Assembly (NCBI GenBank): GCA_964500895.1
Contig: CAZCQP010000004.1
Coordinates: forward strand, 1-64,000
From: CAZCQP01 sp964500895
GTDB taxonomy: Bacteria; Bacillota; Clostridia; Lachnospirales; JAISER01
Length of the DNA: 64,000 nucleotides
Direction: 5' to 3'
Each line of letters starts with the position of its first letter. The stretch's first letter is position 1. Made by a program: the position numbers and the translations under genes. Of the stretch, positions 15,575 to 24,870 are shown piece after piece. The notes beneath the pieces are model-generated. The model was not told the DNA's origin, searched no databases, and was given only the letters and a program-made list of their open reading frames with translations.

Positions 15575-16326
15575 GCATGTCTGATATTTTTGACAACACC
15601 GGTGATTATACTTCGCCAAATGATTGTAGCGGCGTAATGCCTGCTGTGGTCACCAGCATAGACGACCCGGACAAGCTGGGCCGGGTAAAGGTGAAACTAT
15701 TAAACCGAAATACTTCCGACGATGAAACCGGGTTTATCCGGGTGATGACCCCCATGGTAGGGGCACAGTGGGGCATGTTCTTTTTGCCAGAAGTTGGGGA
15801 CGAGGTGTTGGTGGCCTTTTCTGGGGGAGACATTGCCCGGCCTTATGTGTTGGGTTCCTTATGGAATCAGAAAAAAAAGCCGCCGGTGGAAATTAAAGAC
15901 CAAAAAAATGATTTAAGAAAAATTAAAACCAAAAGCGGCCATGAGCTTAATTTTTATGATGAAAACGGCAAGGAGACAATCCAGCTTTTAACCCCAAAGG
16001 GGCTTGAAATGAAGCTGGATGATGAAAAAGAAACAATTATCCTCAAAGATAAAAACACAAAAAATGTGATTAAAATAGACGTGAAAAACGGCATGGTTAC
16101 GGTGGAGTCTGAAAAGAAAATAAGCATCACTGCGGGTAATTCCAAAATTTTGTTGGACGGCACCGGCAATACAGTTTCCATTGAAAGCGCCCAGTCCCTT
16201 AAAATTAAAAGCCAGCAAGTGTCCATAGAGGCTCAAGGTGCTTTAAACCTAAAATCCACCGGCAGCCTGAATGTGAGTGCGGACGGCCCTCTGTCCTTGA
16301 AAGGGGCTATTACAAAAATCAATTAA
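15571..16326 (+). CDS. CIS spike protein (gp5/gpV OB fold plus beta-helix)
   Basis: 251 residues. The N-terminal OB fold shows the gpV/VgrG signature: VVTSIDDPDKLGRVKVKL, then FFLPEVGDEVLVAFSGGD and PYVLGSLWNQKKKPP. The C-terminal 120 residues are short repeating beta strands (GNSKILLDGTGNTVSIESA, then KSTGSLNVSADGPLSL), typical of a triple-stranded beta-helix needle. It would form the central spike capped by the PAAR-like protein at 35188. The ATG overlaps the hub stop by 4 bases. Confidence 0.9.
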   Translation: MSMSDIFDNTGDYTSPNDCSGVMPAVVTSIDDPDKLGRVKVKLLNRNTSDDETGFIRVMTPMVGAQWGMFFLPEVGDEVLVAFSGGDIARPYVLGSLWNQKKKPPVEIKDQKNDLRKIKTKSGHELNFYDENGKETIQLLTPKGLEMKLDDEKETIILKDKNTKNVIKIDVKNGMVTVESEKKISITAGNSKILLDGTGNTVSIESAQSLKIKSQQVSIEAQGALNLKSTGSLNVSADGPLSLKGAITKIN

Positions 16327-16343
16327 AGGGAGGGTGTGAAGCC

Positions 16344-16730
16344 ATGCAAAACGGAAACGTGGGCTGGAAATTTCCCCTTGCCATCGGCCCCAAAACAGGA
16401 AAGTTTGAAACCACCTCAACCGCCCAGGACATTCGGCAAGCAATCATTATTCTGCTGAACACCTTAAAAGGGGAACGACTGTTCCACCCCCATTACGGCA
16501 GCAACCTAAACCAATTCATGTTTGAGCCTGTGTCCTATAATTTGCTGGCAGACATACGCCATGCAGTAACAGAAAGCATCTTGCAGCAGGAAAAAAGAAT
16601 TGATGAACTCTTTGTAGATGCCTTCGTGCCGCCGGAAGCCCAAGACACCGTCACGGTGCATATCCGCTATACGGTGAAGGCAACGGATGAACCCGATGCA
16701 ATCACTTATGTTTTAAATTTGCTGGAATGA
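16344..16730 (+). CDS. CIS baseplate protein, gp25/gpW type (Afp9-like)
   Basis: 128 residues with the gp25 hallmarks: GWKFPLAIGPKTG near the start, DIRQAIIILLNTLKGERLFHPHYGS and a following LNQFMFEP. gp25-like proteins nucleate the sheath at the baseplate. A GGGAGGG site precedes the ATG, and the gene lies 18 bases after the spike gene. Confidence 0.95.
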   Translation: MQNGNVGWKFPLAIGPKTGKFETTSTAQDIRQAIIILLNTLKGERLFHPHYGSNLNQFMFEPVSYNLLADIRHAVTESILQQEKRIDELFVDAFVPPEAQDTVTVHIRYTVKATDEPDAITYVLNLLE

Positions 16731-16745
16731 TAGGAATGGTATCTT

Positions 16746-19736
16746 GTGCTCAAAACCCTTCTGCTGGACCAACGGGATGAACAAGCATTATATCGTGAAA
16801 TGGTGGCTCTGGCCAAAGCTTATATCCCCCAGTGGACGGTGGAGGATAACGGTGACCCGGGAAGCGTTCTGCTGGGCATGTATGCAGCCATGATGGCAGA
16901 CACGGTTAGCCGCTACAACAAAATGTTGACAAAGCATGTGTTGTTTTTTCTCAACTTGCTGGGGGCAGAGCGCTTAAACGGCCAGTGTGCCAAAGGGTAT
17001 GCCACCGTCAAGCTGGCACCGGGGGATTATGACGGAGTGTTCATTGAAAAGGGCACACGGCTATACCGGCAAGACCAGCAGGGCGAACGGGTCATTTACG
17101 AAACCACGGCGGCCATGCAAGCAGTGGCAAGCAGTATAGACGCTTTGTTTTGCTGTAACAGTGACGGTAGCTGTATGGTGCAGTTGGACATGCCCCAAGC
17201 CCAGCAAGAAAAGGACTGCCGGTTGTTTGATTTTGCCGCTGGTGAAAATCTGCAAAAAATAGGGCTGTATATTAGCGAAGCCAACATGTTGCTTGTGGGA
17301 ACCGGCGGGGAAATAAGCATCACCTTTTGCCATGAGGAAAAAGCCCACATGGAAAAGAAGCTGGCCGAGTTTTTATCTGTGCTGGAAAATGCCAGCTGGG
17401 GCGTATTAAGCGCCACAGGTTTTGAATGTATAGATGTCATAGGCTGTGTGGATAACAAAATAAGCTTCAAGGTGAACAAGCCGGTTGAAGAAACGGCCTT
17501 TGCCGGTCATGCCTCAAGGTGGCTGGCCTGTCGGATTCATAACATAAAAGAAGCCCAAAACCTGTCTTTTACCCATCTGGAAGTGACCGCCAGTGAAACC
17601 GGCTTGCAACCCGTGCTATACGCCAACGATGTGCAGCTGGGCACAGGCCAAATACTACCTTTTTCCCATGCATTTTCTATATACGACAGCTTGTTCATTA
17701 ACTGCGAAAGTGCCTTTTGCAAGGCAGGGGCCATTATTGACCTAACCTTTGATTTGCATTTTGAAAACTGTGAAAAAGAAACGGTGCAGGAAGAAAAAAG
17801 AGTGATGGCATGGAAGCCCATCATGCGTAAATCGGCTTTGGAGGAGCCCCCTGTAGCAAGCATTGCCATTGCAGAGGTGATGTGGGAATACTGGAACGGA
17901 AACGGCTGGGCACGGCTGTTTAACGACCACCGGTACCAAACCATCTTTGACTACGGGGACAAAAAATCCATCACCATCACTTTTCATTGCCCGCCGGACA
18001 TGCAAACCCTTATTGTGGGCGCACATCAAGGGCGTTGGGTTCGGGCAAGCATCCGGCGCATACGGAACGCCTTTAAGCCAACAGGCCGGTACTGTGTGCC
18101 CGTGCTGGAAAACGTGAGTATGCACTATGCCTACCGACAACCGATGCCTGTGCTGGAAAAGGTAATAGCTGAAAAGGATGTGGCGCTTTATGGGGTGGAT
18201 GTTTACGCCAAAGAAGAAACAGTTTTGGCCGGCAAGCCTTTGTCGGAGTATCCGGCGATATACTTTGCCCTGGATAAGCCGTTTCAGGGCGGCCCCATGA
18301 AGTTGTTTTTTCAAATGGGCGGAAAAACAGACGCACCATCCCCAGTGCTGCGGTGGGAATATTTCGGCGGCAAAAGTGGCCCCGGGCAATGGATAGACCT
18401 TAAAGAAGCGGATGAAACAGCGTCTTTAAGCCAGAGCGGGATTGTAACGTTTATCATACACACCCCGTTCAAAAAACAGGTTTTGTTCGGGAAGGAAAGC
18501 TACTGGCTGCGGGCGGTGAATACAGACGCCGGCTATGAAAAAACAGATGTTCCCCGGCCTGTGTTAAAGGGCATACACATGAACACTGTGCCCATTGTGC
18601 AGCAGGAATCTTTGGAAGCTGAATATTTTTTCATTCAGGACGGGGAAAAAAATAAGGTTTGCAAGCTGGCTAACCCAAACGTGGTCAGCCACAAGGTATG
18701 GGTGAATGAAGCCCCTGCCATGCCGGCGGATGTTTTGGCACAGGATGATGCCAGTTTTCTTCCCGGCACAAAGCTGGAACGGGATGCCCAAGGCATGGTG
18801 GTGAAAGCCTGGGTGCCTTGGCAGCGGGTGGAACGTTTTTTAAACTGGGATGGTCAAGCCCGGGTATACATGCTGGAGGAACAGTCCGGCACCCTGTACT
18901 TTGGGGACGGCAAAAACGGCAAAATTCCCTGTTCAGGGGACACGGGCACCATTTGCGTAGCATACAAGGTGGGGGCATATGAACGGGGAAACTGTGTGCA
19001 TCATGGCATAGCTGGGTTTGCAGACTCGGTGCCCTTTGTAGAGGCGGTGTTTAACCCAGAGCCTGTTATTGGGGGTTCTGCCATGGAAAGCTTGGAAGAT
19101 GCCGTGGCCCGTAGCACCCAAATGGTGAAAGTGCAAAACAGGGCGGTATCCTTGGAAGATTACCAGGTGATTGTGAAGCAGGCAGACCGCAACATTGAAA
19201 AAGTGAAAATTTTCGCCCACCACCACAGGGAAGGAAGCAAGCCGGGGGAACTGCACATTGTGGTGCTGCCACGGTTTGCAAACCAGACGGAACAATATTT
19301 TTCGGGGATTGCGGGCAACATCCACCGAACCCTGGCAGAAAGAGCCCCTGCAACCTTGGTGCGGGGCGATAAAATAAAGGTTATAGAAGCCAGCTACATA
19401 GAATTTTCCCTTGTTATAGAAGGCCGCATTGCCTGTTTTGAGGATTACGCCGAAGTGTACCGGGGCATTGAGCAAAAGCTGGAGCGCTATTTTAACCCTG
19501 TTTCCGGAAATTCCAACGGCAAAGGCTTTGAAATAGGGGAAATGCCTTCAAAAATGCAACTGTACCACGAGCTTAAAACCGTTAACAAGCTGGAAATGAT
19601 AGACAACCTGTACATCAGCTGCTTTGAAATTATTCAAAGCCAACGGCGGGAATTGGATTTCACCGCCATAGGTGCCCAGGTTTTTGGCGTGCCGGTTAAC
19701 GGCCACCATGAAATCAATCTGCATGTGATAGGGTAA
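16746..19736 (+). CDS. CIS baseplate wedge protein, J/gp6-like (Afp11-like)
   Basis: 996 residues. It starts with the family pattern LLLDQRDEQALYREMVALAK and DPGSVLLGMYAAMMADTVSRYN. The second half contains the baseplate J core, LYFGDGKNGKIP and ARSTQMVKVQNRAVSLEDYQ (near residue 790), followed by VKIFAHHH. Two or three copies per wedge form the ring around the hub in T4-like machines. It starts with GTG. The size is close to Afp11, and the partner J-like gene follows 21 bases later. Confidence 0.9.
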   Translation: MLKTLLLDQRDEQALYREMVALAKAYIPQWTVEDNGDPGSVLLGMYAAMMADTVSRYNKMLTKHVLFFLNLLGAERLNGQCAKGYATVKLAPGDYDGVFIEKGTRLYRQDQQGERVIYETTAAMQAVASSIDALFCCNSDGSCMVQLDMPQAQQEKDCRLFDFAAGENLQKIGLYISEANMLLVGTGGEISITFCHEEKAHMEKKLAEFLSVLENASWGVLSATGFECIDVIGCVDNKISFKVNKPVEETAFAGHASRWLACRIHNIKEAQNLSFTHLEVTASETGLQPVLYANDVQLGTGQILPFSHAFSIYDSLFINCESAFCKAGAIIDLTFDLHFENCEKETVQEEKRVMAWKPIMRKSALEEPPVASIAIAEVMWEYWNGNGWARLFNDHRYQTIFDYGDKKSITITFHCPPDMQTLIVGAHQGRWVRASIRRIRNAFKPTGRYCVPVLENVSMHYAYRQPMPVLEKVIAEKDVALYGVDVYAKEETVLAGKPLSEYPAIYFALDKPFQGGPMKLFFQMGGKTDAPSPVLRWEYFGGKSGPGQWIDLKEADETASLSQSGIVTFIIHTPFKKQVLFGKESYWLRAVNTDAGYEKTDVPRPVLKGIHMNTVPIVQQESLEAEYFFIQDGEKNKVCKLANPNVVSHKVWVNEAPAMPADVLAQDDASFLPGTKLERDAQGMVVKAWVPWQRVERFLNWDGQARVYMLEEQSGTLYFGDGKNGKIPCSGDTGTICVAYKVGAYERGNCVHHGIAGFADSVPFVEAVFNPEPVIGGSAMESLEDAVARSTQMVKVQNRAVSLEDYQVIVKQADRNIEKVKIFAHHHREGSKPGELHIVVLPRFANQTEQYFSGIAGNIHRTLAERAPATLVRGDKIKVIEASYIEFSLVIEGRIACFEDYAEVYRGIEQKLERYFNPVSGNSNGKGFEIGEMPSKMQLYHELKTVNKLEMIDNLYISCFEIIQSQRRELDFTAIGAQVFGVPVNGHHEINLHVIG

Positions 19737-19757
19737 GAATTAAGAAAGGGCAAAGAG

Positions 19758-21923
19758 ATGCTGCAACTTCCCAAGCTTTCCCATGAAAATCCATACGAAA
19801 TCATCCAGGCCGCTCTGCAACACATCGACCATCACCAGGACGTGTGGCAGACACGGGGCGTGCACGACCCCGGCATCACCGTTTTGGAGCTGCTGGCCCA
19901 TATCAAAGCAGAGCAGGAGGCCCACATTGACAAAATCGGGCTTAAAAGCTTGCAACAAATGATGGGCTTGCTGGGCATGGACAAGGTATATCCGCAGGGT
20001 GCAAAAACATTTGTGGCATTTGAAAGCCAAACCCAGGCCATCATCCCCCGGGGTACCCCCTGCATGGCTTTTGATATGGTGTTTGAAACGGTGGAGCGGC
20101 TGGAGGTTTTGGACAACACCATTCAAGCCTTGGGTACTCATGATATGGGGGGGAGCCTTCGTTTTCAGGCTTTTCATGGGGCTGGCGGTCAACGGAAGGT
20201 GTGGCTGTTTGAAGAGGGCGGAATGCCCCAAAAATGTTTCTACATAACCTTTGCAAACAGGTTGCCGGAGCAGACAAGCATCAACCTGTTTATTGAACTG
20301 TGGGAAGATGCAGGTTCCAGGCGTAACCCGGTGACAGACCCGGAAAGTTTTGTGCCGCTTTCCGTTTTGAATTGGGAATATTACGGCCACGAAGATGGCG
20401 TTTTAGGCTGGCACCCGGTGGAAATTTTGCAGGATGAAACCTATGGCCTTCTCTTTTCAGGCAGATTAACATTTGCCTTGAAAGGCAGCCAAGAAGCCTG
20501 TGCCCAGGAAGATTTCCCCTGGCTGTTGCGTGCAAGGTTGGTGAAGGATGGCTACGACAGGCTGCCCGTGCTGAAAAGTTTGCACCTAAACGTGGCGGCG
20601 CTGGTTCAGCAGGAAACCCACATTGAAACCATCCGTTTCTCGGCAAGCCAAGCCATTGCAGACAACTTGCTGTTCGATGCCTATCTGGCTATGGACGGCT
20701 GCTTTGATTTGCTCATTCGAAGCGGCGAGGGATACCGCACAGCAGCCGAAATGGGCGTGGCCTTTACGGTTCAACAAACAAGCAACCACATGTTCCGGCT
20801 GGTATTGCAGGGGGAAACCCGGCAATGGTTGGAAGACATTGAAGGGGATGAGGCGCTTCTACTCATCATTTATTCTCAAAAAGCCTTTCACAGCCAAAAG
20901 GTTCTAGGTTCTGGAAACGGCATAGCATCTCACATATACAAAGTGCCGGGTGTGGCCGAAGATGAAGCCATTGCCTACGCGCATTTCCAACTTTTTGTAA
21001 AGGATAAAGCGGGCATGTTCTACCCGTGGCAAAAGGCAGAGGCGTTAGAACCCTGCGGCCCAAAAGATAAAGTGTACTTTTTAAACCCAGATAAAGGGGC
21101 GCTGCAATTCGGCAACAACATCCACGGCAAAGTACCCACCCGTGGAAAGGACAACCTTTGGGTCACTGCCCTTCAAACGGTGAAAGGGAAGAAAGGCAAC
21201 ATGGTGCAGGGGCTTATAAACCGGTTTTGTGAAGCAGAACGGTTCCCCGGCATAACCATGCACCACTTTCAAGAGGCGGCTGGGGGCCGGGACAGCGAAA
21301 CCCCGGAGGACATGCTCAACCGGGCGCTGCGGCTGAAAGACAGCCTTTCCCAAAAAGCCGTTACCGTAGCGGATTACGCAAATTTTGCTTACCAAACCCA
21401 AGGGGTGCTCATTGACAATGTCAGTGTGGTTCCACTGTACAACCCAAACCAGAAAAGTTATGGCCCACAAGGGGCGGAAAACACCATAACCGTGGTGGTG
21501 GACGGCAAAAACATTCGGTCAAGCGCAAAAGCTGCATTTTTGGAAAACTATATTGAAAACGTTAGAAGGCAGCTAAACCGGGTGAAGCTGGTGACCACCC
21601 GCATTCACGTGCTGCTGCCGGTGGAAGTGCCCATGGACATTGATGTGGAGGCGGCCATCACTGCGCCTAGGCAACAGGTTTTAGCAGATATGCAACTGGC
21701 GGTGGCGCAGTATATCAATGACATTCAGCATAAAGGCTTTGGGGGAACCTTTTACCACAGCCGGATATTTGCAGCCATTGAATGCCTGTATGACGTTCAG
21801 AAAGTGAAATATTTAAAGCTTTCCATTCCGAAAGACAAGGGGGAAATGAATCGCTTTGGTGATGTAACCGTGCCCCCTTACGCCAAGGTGTTTATCCGGG
21901 AGTTGACGCTCACTGATGTATAG
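19758..21923 (+). CDS. Second CIS baseplate wedge protein, J-like (Afp12-like)
   Basis: 721 residues. LLAHIKAEQEAHIDKIGL at the N-terminus, LQFGNNIHGKVP in the centre and ALRLKDSLSQKAVTVADYANFA (from about residue 515) match the J-type baseplate family. It should pair with the Afp11-like protein to form wedges. It ends with TAG, and the next gene starts inside it (8-base overlap), so the two are translationally coupled. Confidence 0.88.
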   Translation: MLQLPKLSHENPYEIIQAALQHIDHHQDVWQTRGVHDPGITVLELLAHIKAEQEAHIDKIGLKSLQQMMGLLGMDKVYPQGAKTFVAFESQTQAIIPRGTPCMAFDMVFETVERLEVLDNTIQALGTHDMGGSLRFQAFHGAGGQRKVWLFEEGGMPQKCFYITFANRLPEQTSINLFIELWEDAGSRRNPVTDPESFVPLSVLNWEYYGHEDGVLGWHPVEILQDETYGLLFSGRLTFALKGSQEACAQEDFPWLLRARLVKDGYDRLPVLKSLHLNVAALVQQETHIETIRFSASQAIADNLLFDAYLAMDGCFDLLIRSGEGYRTAAEMGVAFTVQQTSNHMFRLVLQGETRQWLEDIEGDEALLLIIYSQKAFHSQKVLGSGNGIASHIYKVPGVAEDEAIAYAHFQLFVKDKAGMFYPWQKAEALEPCGPKDKVYFLNPDKGALQFGNNIHGKVPTRGKDNLWVTALQTVKGKKGNMVQGLINRFCEAERFPGITMHHFQEAAGGRDSETPEDMLNRALRLKDSLSQKAVTVADYANFAYQTQGVLIDNVSVVPLYNPNQKSYGPQGAENTITVVVDGKNIRSSAKAAFLENYIENVRRQLNRVKLVTTRIHVLLPVEVPMDIDVEAAITAPRQQVLADMQLAVAQYINDIQHKGFGGTFYHSRIFAAIECLYDVQKVKYLKLSIPKDKGEMNRFGDVTVPPYAKVFIRELTLTDV

Positions 21924-23058
21924 CTTTCAAGAGAAAAAGTGGTTTGTGCTGGATGAGGAGCTTCTGGCGGACGGCTGTTTTAAACATTGCGCCATCAACC
22001 ATGGCGGGTTGTGTTTTAGCCCCCCTTCCGAAAGTATGGCTTTTAAGGGTGTGTATGTGGCCTATGGGTTGGACAGCGGGGAAAAAGAAACCCAATGGGG
22101 GCGCCTAAAGATAGCAGGTGCCCTAGAGGGCGATGGTGCTGTTGTTGTTTCCTACTTTGCCTCAGACACAGGGGAAATAAGCTTGGGGGAAACCAGAGTC
22201 AGCGTGGATGCCTTCCTTCAAAGCACAGTTTGGACGGTGGATGAAAAAATTGCCGCCATGGACGGGCTGTGGGTATCCCAGCGTTTGCCATTGTGCAGGG
22301 ACATGTTGCTGCTTGAAGCAAAAGGCCGGTATTTGTTCCTTAAAATAGAAGTGGATGTGTTCGATGGCAGCCGTCCACTCATTCAACAGGTGCAGGTGGA
22401 ATTTTCCGGGGAGCACCTCATCAACCAGTTGCCGGAATTTTATAGATTAAAGCAAAACAACCCGGAACTGATGCAACGTTTTTTAAGCATTTTTCAGTCC
22501 GTTACCGACGATTTGCAGGAAAGCATTGAGGCCATTTCCGTGCACTTTAACCCCAACGGGGTGGAGAAGGCCCATTTGCACTGGCTTTCCCGATTTATGG
22601 CGGTGGACAACCCCCATATGTGGGAGGAACCACAGCTTCGTGCGCTGATTGGACGCATGTACCGCTTGTACCTTCAAAAAGGTACGCTGGCCGGCATTGC
22701 AGAAGTGGTGGCCTTTTACACCGGGGCTATGCCCATGCTGATGGAAGCGGCGGAAATTTTAGACTTTTACCAAGGCAGCCCCTATGAAGAAGATTTTATG
22801 CAGCTGTTTGGCACAGATGTGTATGCATTTTTTATTTTCATCCATGACCGGCACATTGAAGGCAACAAGGCCATTGCGGAAATCGGCAACCTGGTGGAAG
22901 CCTTTAAACCGGCCCACACTTTTGGGCATTTGGTGGTGCTAAAACCTTACATGGTGCTGGGTGACCATACGTATCTGGGCGTGAATAGTGTGGTGGGCGG
23001 GTCTGCAAAATTTGTTATGGACGACAAAACCATTTTGCCCTATCACACACAATTATAA
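21916..23058 (+). CDS. CIS phage tail protein I-like baseplate protein
   Basis: 380 residues. The central and C-terminal part carries the tail protein I pattern: LINQLPEFYRL, LQRFLSIFQSV-type helices, HLHWLSRFMAVD and RALIGRMYRLYLQKGTLAGI, then the GHLVVL end. The N-terminal 150 residues are beta-rich. Proteins of this class sit on the baseplate periphery and usually connect to tail fibres. No fibre gene follows; the next gene is the YFYGKLL protein. Confidence 0.85.
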   Translation: MYSFQEKKWFVLDEELLADGCFKHCAINHGGLCFSPPSESMAFKGVYVAYGLDSGEKETQWGRLKIAGALEGDGAVVVSYFASDTGEISLGETRVSVDAFLQSTVWTVDEKIAAMDGLWVSQRLPLCRDMLLLEAKGRYLFLKIEVDVFDGSRPLIQQVQVEFSGEHLINQLPEFYRLKQNNPELMQRFLSIFQSVTDDLQESIEAISVHFNPNGVEKAHLHWLSRFMAVDNPHMWEEPQLRALIGRMYRLYLQKGTLAGIAEVVAFYTGAMPMLMEAAEILDFYQGSPYEEDFMQLFGTDVYAFFIFIHDRHIEGNKAIAEIGNLVEAFKPAHTFGHLVVLKPYMVLGDHTYLGVNSVVGGSAKFVMDDKTILPYHTQL

Positions 23059-23069
23059 AGGGAGGGGGA

Positions 23070-24851
23070 ATGCCCACCGTGAACAATAAAAAGCTTTATC
23101 CCTTTGCACGCAACAATTATTTTTACGGCAAACTGCTGACGGCCAGAGACTTTGAGGACGAGCAGCGGTATTTGAACGATAAAAGGCGGCTAAATAACAT
23201 TTTTACAGCAGGTGCCGGGGTTTTGGCCGGGATGCAGGTGGTGCTTTTAAACGACAAAACGGTTTCCATAGAAGCCGGGTTTGCGTTGGACTATCTGGGG
23301 CGTGAAATGGTTATTGAAGAATCCGTTACCAAGAAAATAAACGTATTGGCGGGTTATGAAACCATTCAAGGTGATGGGGACGCTTTTTTGTGCATTGAAT
23401 ATGCAGAAAGCATGGAGGACTCTGCGTTATCCATTCATGCGGCACAGGATGCCCAGGGGCAAAAAGCCTTTAATAAAATTCGGGAAGGCTACACCCTTTC
23501 CCTAACAAACAGCATCCCCAACCCCCAATGGTTCACCATGGAGGGATATACATACATTCGGGCCGTCCTTTACGAAGACAGCAACGTGAAAATTACTCAC
23601 AGCCTGCCCCGGTTTGTTCAGCGGCAAGACCGGTTTGCTTTGAAAGTAAGCATAAGTAAAAAGCAGCCAGTTAAAAACTTGAACATTGATTTTTCCTATA
23701 CACTAGGCAATTTAAAAACCGATGGGGGGCAAAGCCGTTTAAATGTGACTTATGCGGATGAAGGCACGGATGAACGGGGCACCATCACTTTGGCGTATAC
23801 ATTGGTATCCGATAACAGCGTGGATGCCAAAGGTTCTATAAGCCTGAACCCAGAGGACTTTACCATTAAGATGGGAACCAAAAAAGGGCTTTCCGCCAAC
23901 CCAGTAGAGACGATGGTAGATATTTCGGAAAAAGAGGAACATGATCGCATTGCGGCGCTGTATTTGTCTAAATGTTTTGGGGATTTAGAAGCCTTTGGGG
24001 ATTCCAATAAAATTGTTCTGGCCCGCCTTCGGTTGGTGAAACTGGAGGGGGACTGCTTCATTGAAGATTTAGAGCCGCTGCCCTTTAAACAGCATGTGGT
24101 GAGCAATGCCTTTTTGTACGGCATGTTGGAACGGTTGCAAAGCAAATTAAAGCTGCTTCGGCAGACGCACACTGCAAAAACAGAAGCAGCCCCCGTGGTT
24201 GTAAAAGCTGAACAGGAAAAACCAAAAGACCAGATGGCTTGCGGGCAAGAAACCATCGAGGTGGATTTGCGCTCCAAAAACATGGCCTATTTTAGCGACG
24301 AAATTGCCCATGGATTGGGGAAAGGGGATGTGTGTATCACCGTGGCGGTGGAGGACATAGAAGCAGACAGCCCATGGCAAGTGAAAAAATCTATTTTGGG
24401 GGATGCCCAGGTTTTTGAAGGCAGCCATTTTGAACCGACGCTGTTTCATGTGAAAACAGGGGTGCTTTCCTATACAGACAAGGGCACTTTCCGCATTGGG
24501 GTAAGGTTTGGGGAGGACAGTTTTTTAAATTGTGTGAAGGTGAAATGGTGGGCGGTTAAAAAAGAAATGGTGCAGGAGGAAAATCTGTTCAGGGTGCAGG
24601 ATGTGACACTTCGGATAGAACCCAACACCATCATGCTGCCCCCCCGAGGGAAATGCCGGTTTGAAATGGTGATGACAGGTGCCAAAAGCAATGCCTGCAA
24701 ATGGTCTGTGAGCGAAGCAAACGGCGGGATTATTGACAGCAACGGGGTATATGAAGCCCCTTCCGTGGAAGGGGTTTTTGAAGTGGTGGCGGAAAGCGTG
24801 CGTTATCCCGGTAAAACGGCCACGGCTTTTGTGGTGGTGAAAGAAAAATAG
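23070..24851 (+). CDS. eCIS-conserved YFYGKLL-motif protein with Ig-like C-terminus
   Basis: 593 residues. The N-terminus FARNNYFYGKLLTARDFEDEQ (residues 12-32), followed by a KRRLNN helix, is a motif I know from uncharacterised proteins of many eCIS loci. A DUF-like beta domain extends to about residue 380. The C-terminal 90 residues have the IEPNTIMLPPRGKCRFEMV and GVYEAPSVEGVFEVVAES pattern of a bacterial Ig-like domain. There is no signal peptide or membrane helix. A peripheral baseplate or adhesion-like role is plausible but not shown. Ends with TAG. Confidence 0.6.
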   Translation: MPTVNNKKLYPFARNNYFYGKLLTARDFEDEQRYLNDKRRLNNIFTAGAGVLAGMQVVLLNDKTVSIEAGFALDYLGREMVIEESVTKKINVLAGYETIQGDGDAFLCIEYAESMEDSALSIHAAQDAQGQKAFNKIREGYTLSLTNSIPNPQWFTMEGYTYIRAVLYEDSNVKITHSLPRFVQRQDRFALKVSISKKQPVKNLNIDFSYTLGNLKTDGGQSRLNVTYADEGTDERGTITLAYTLVSDNSVDAKGSISLNPEDFTIKMGTKKGLSANPVETMVDISEKEEHDRIAALYLSKCFGDLEAFGDSNKIVLARLRLVKLEGDCFIEDLEPLPFKQHVVSNAFLYGMLERLQSKLKLLRQTHTAKTEAAPVVVKAEQEKPKDQMACGQETIEVDLRSKNMAYFSDEIAHGLGKGDVCITVAVEDIEADSPWQVKKSILGDAQVFEGSHFEPTLFHVKTGVLSYTDKGTFRIGVRFGEDSFLNCVKVKWWAVKKEMVQEENLFRVQDVTLRIEPNTIMLPPRGKCRFEMVMTGAKSNACKWSVSEANGGIIDSNGVYEAPSVEGVFEVVAESVRYPGKTATAFVVVKEK

Positions 24852-24870
24852 TGGTGGAGGAATCATTGTC

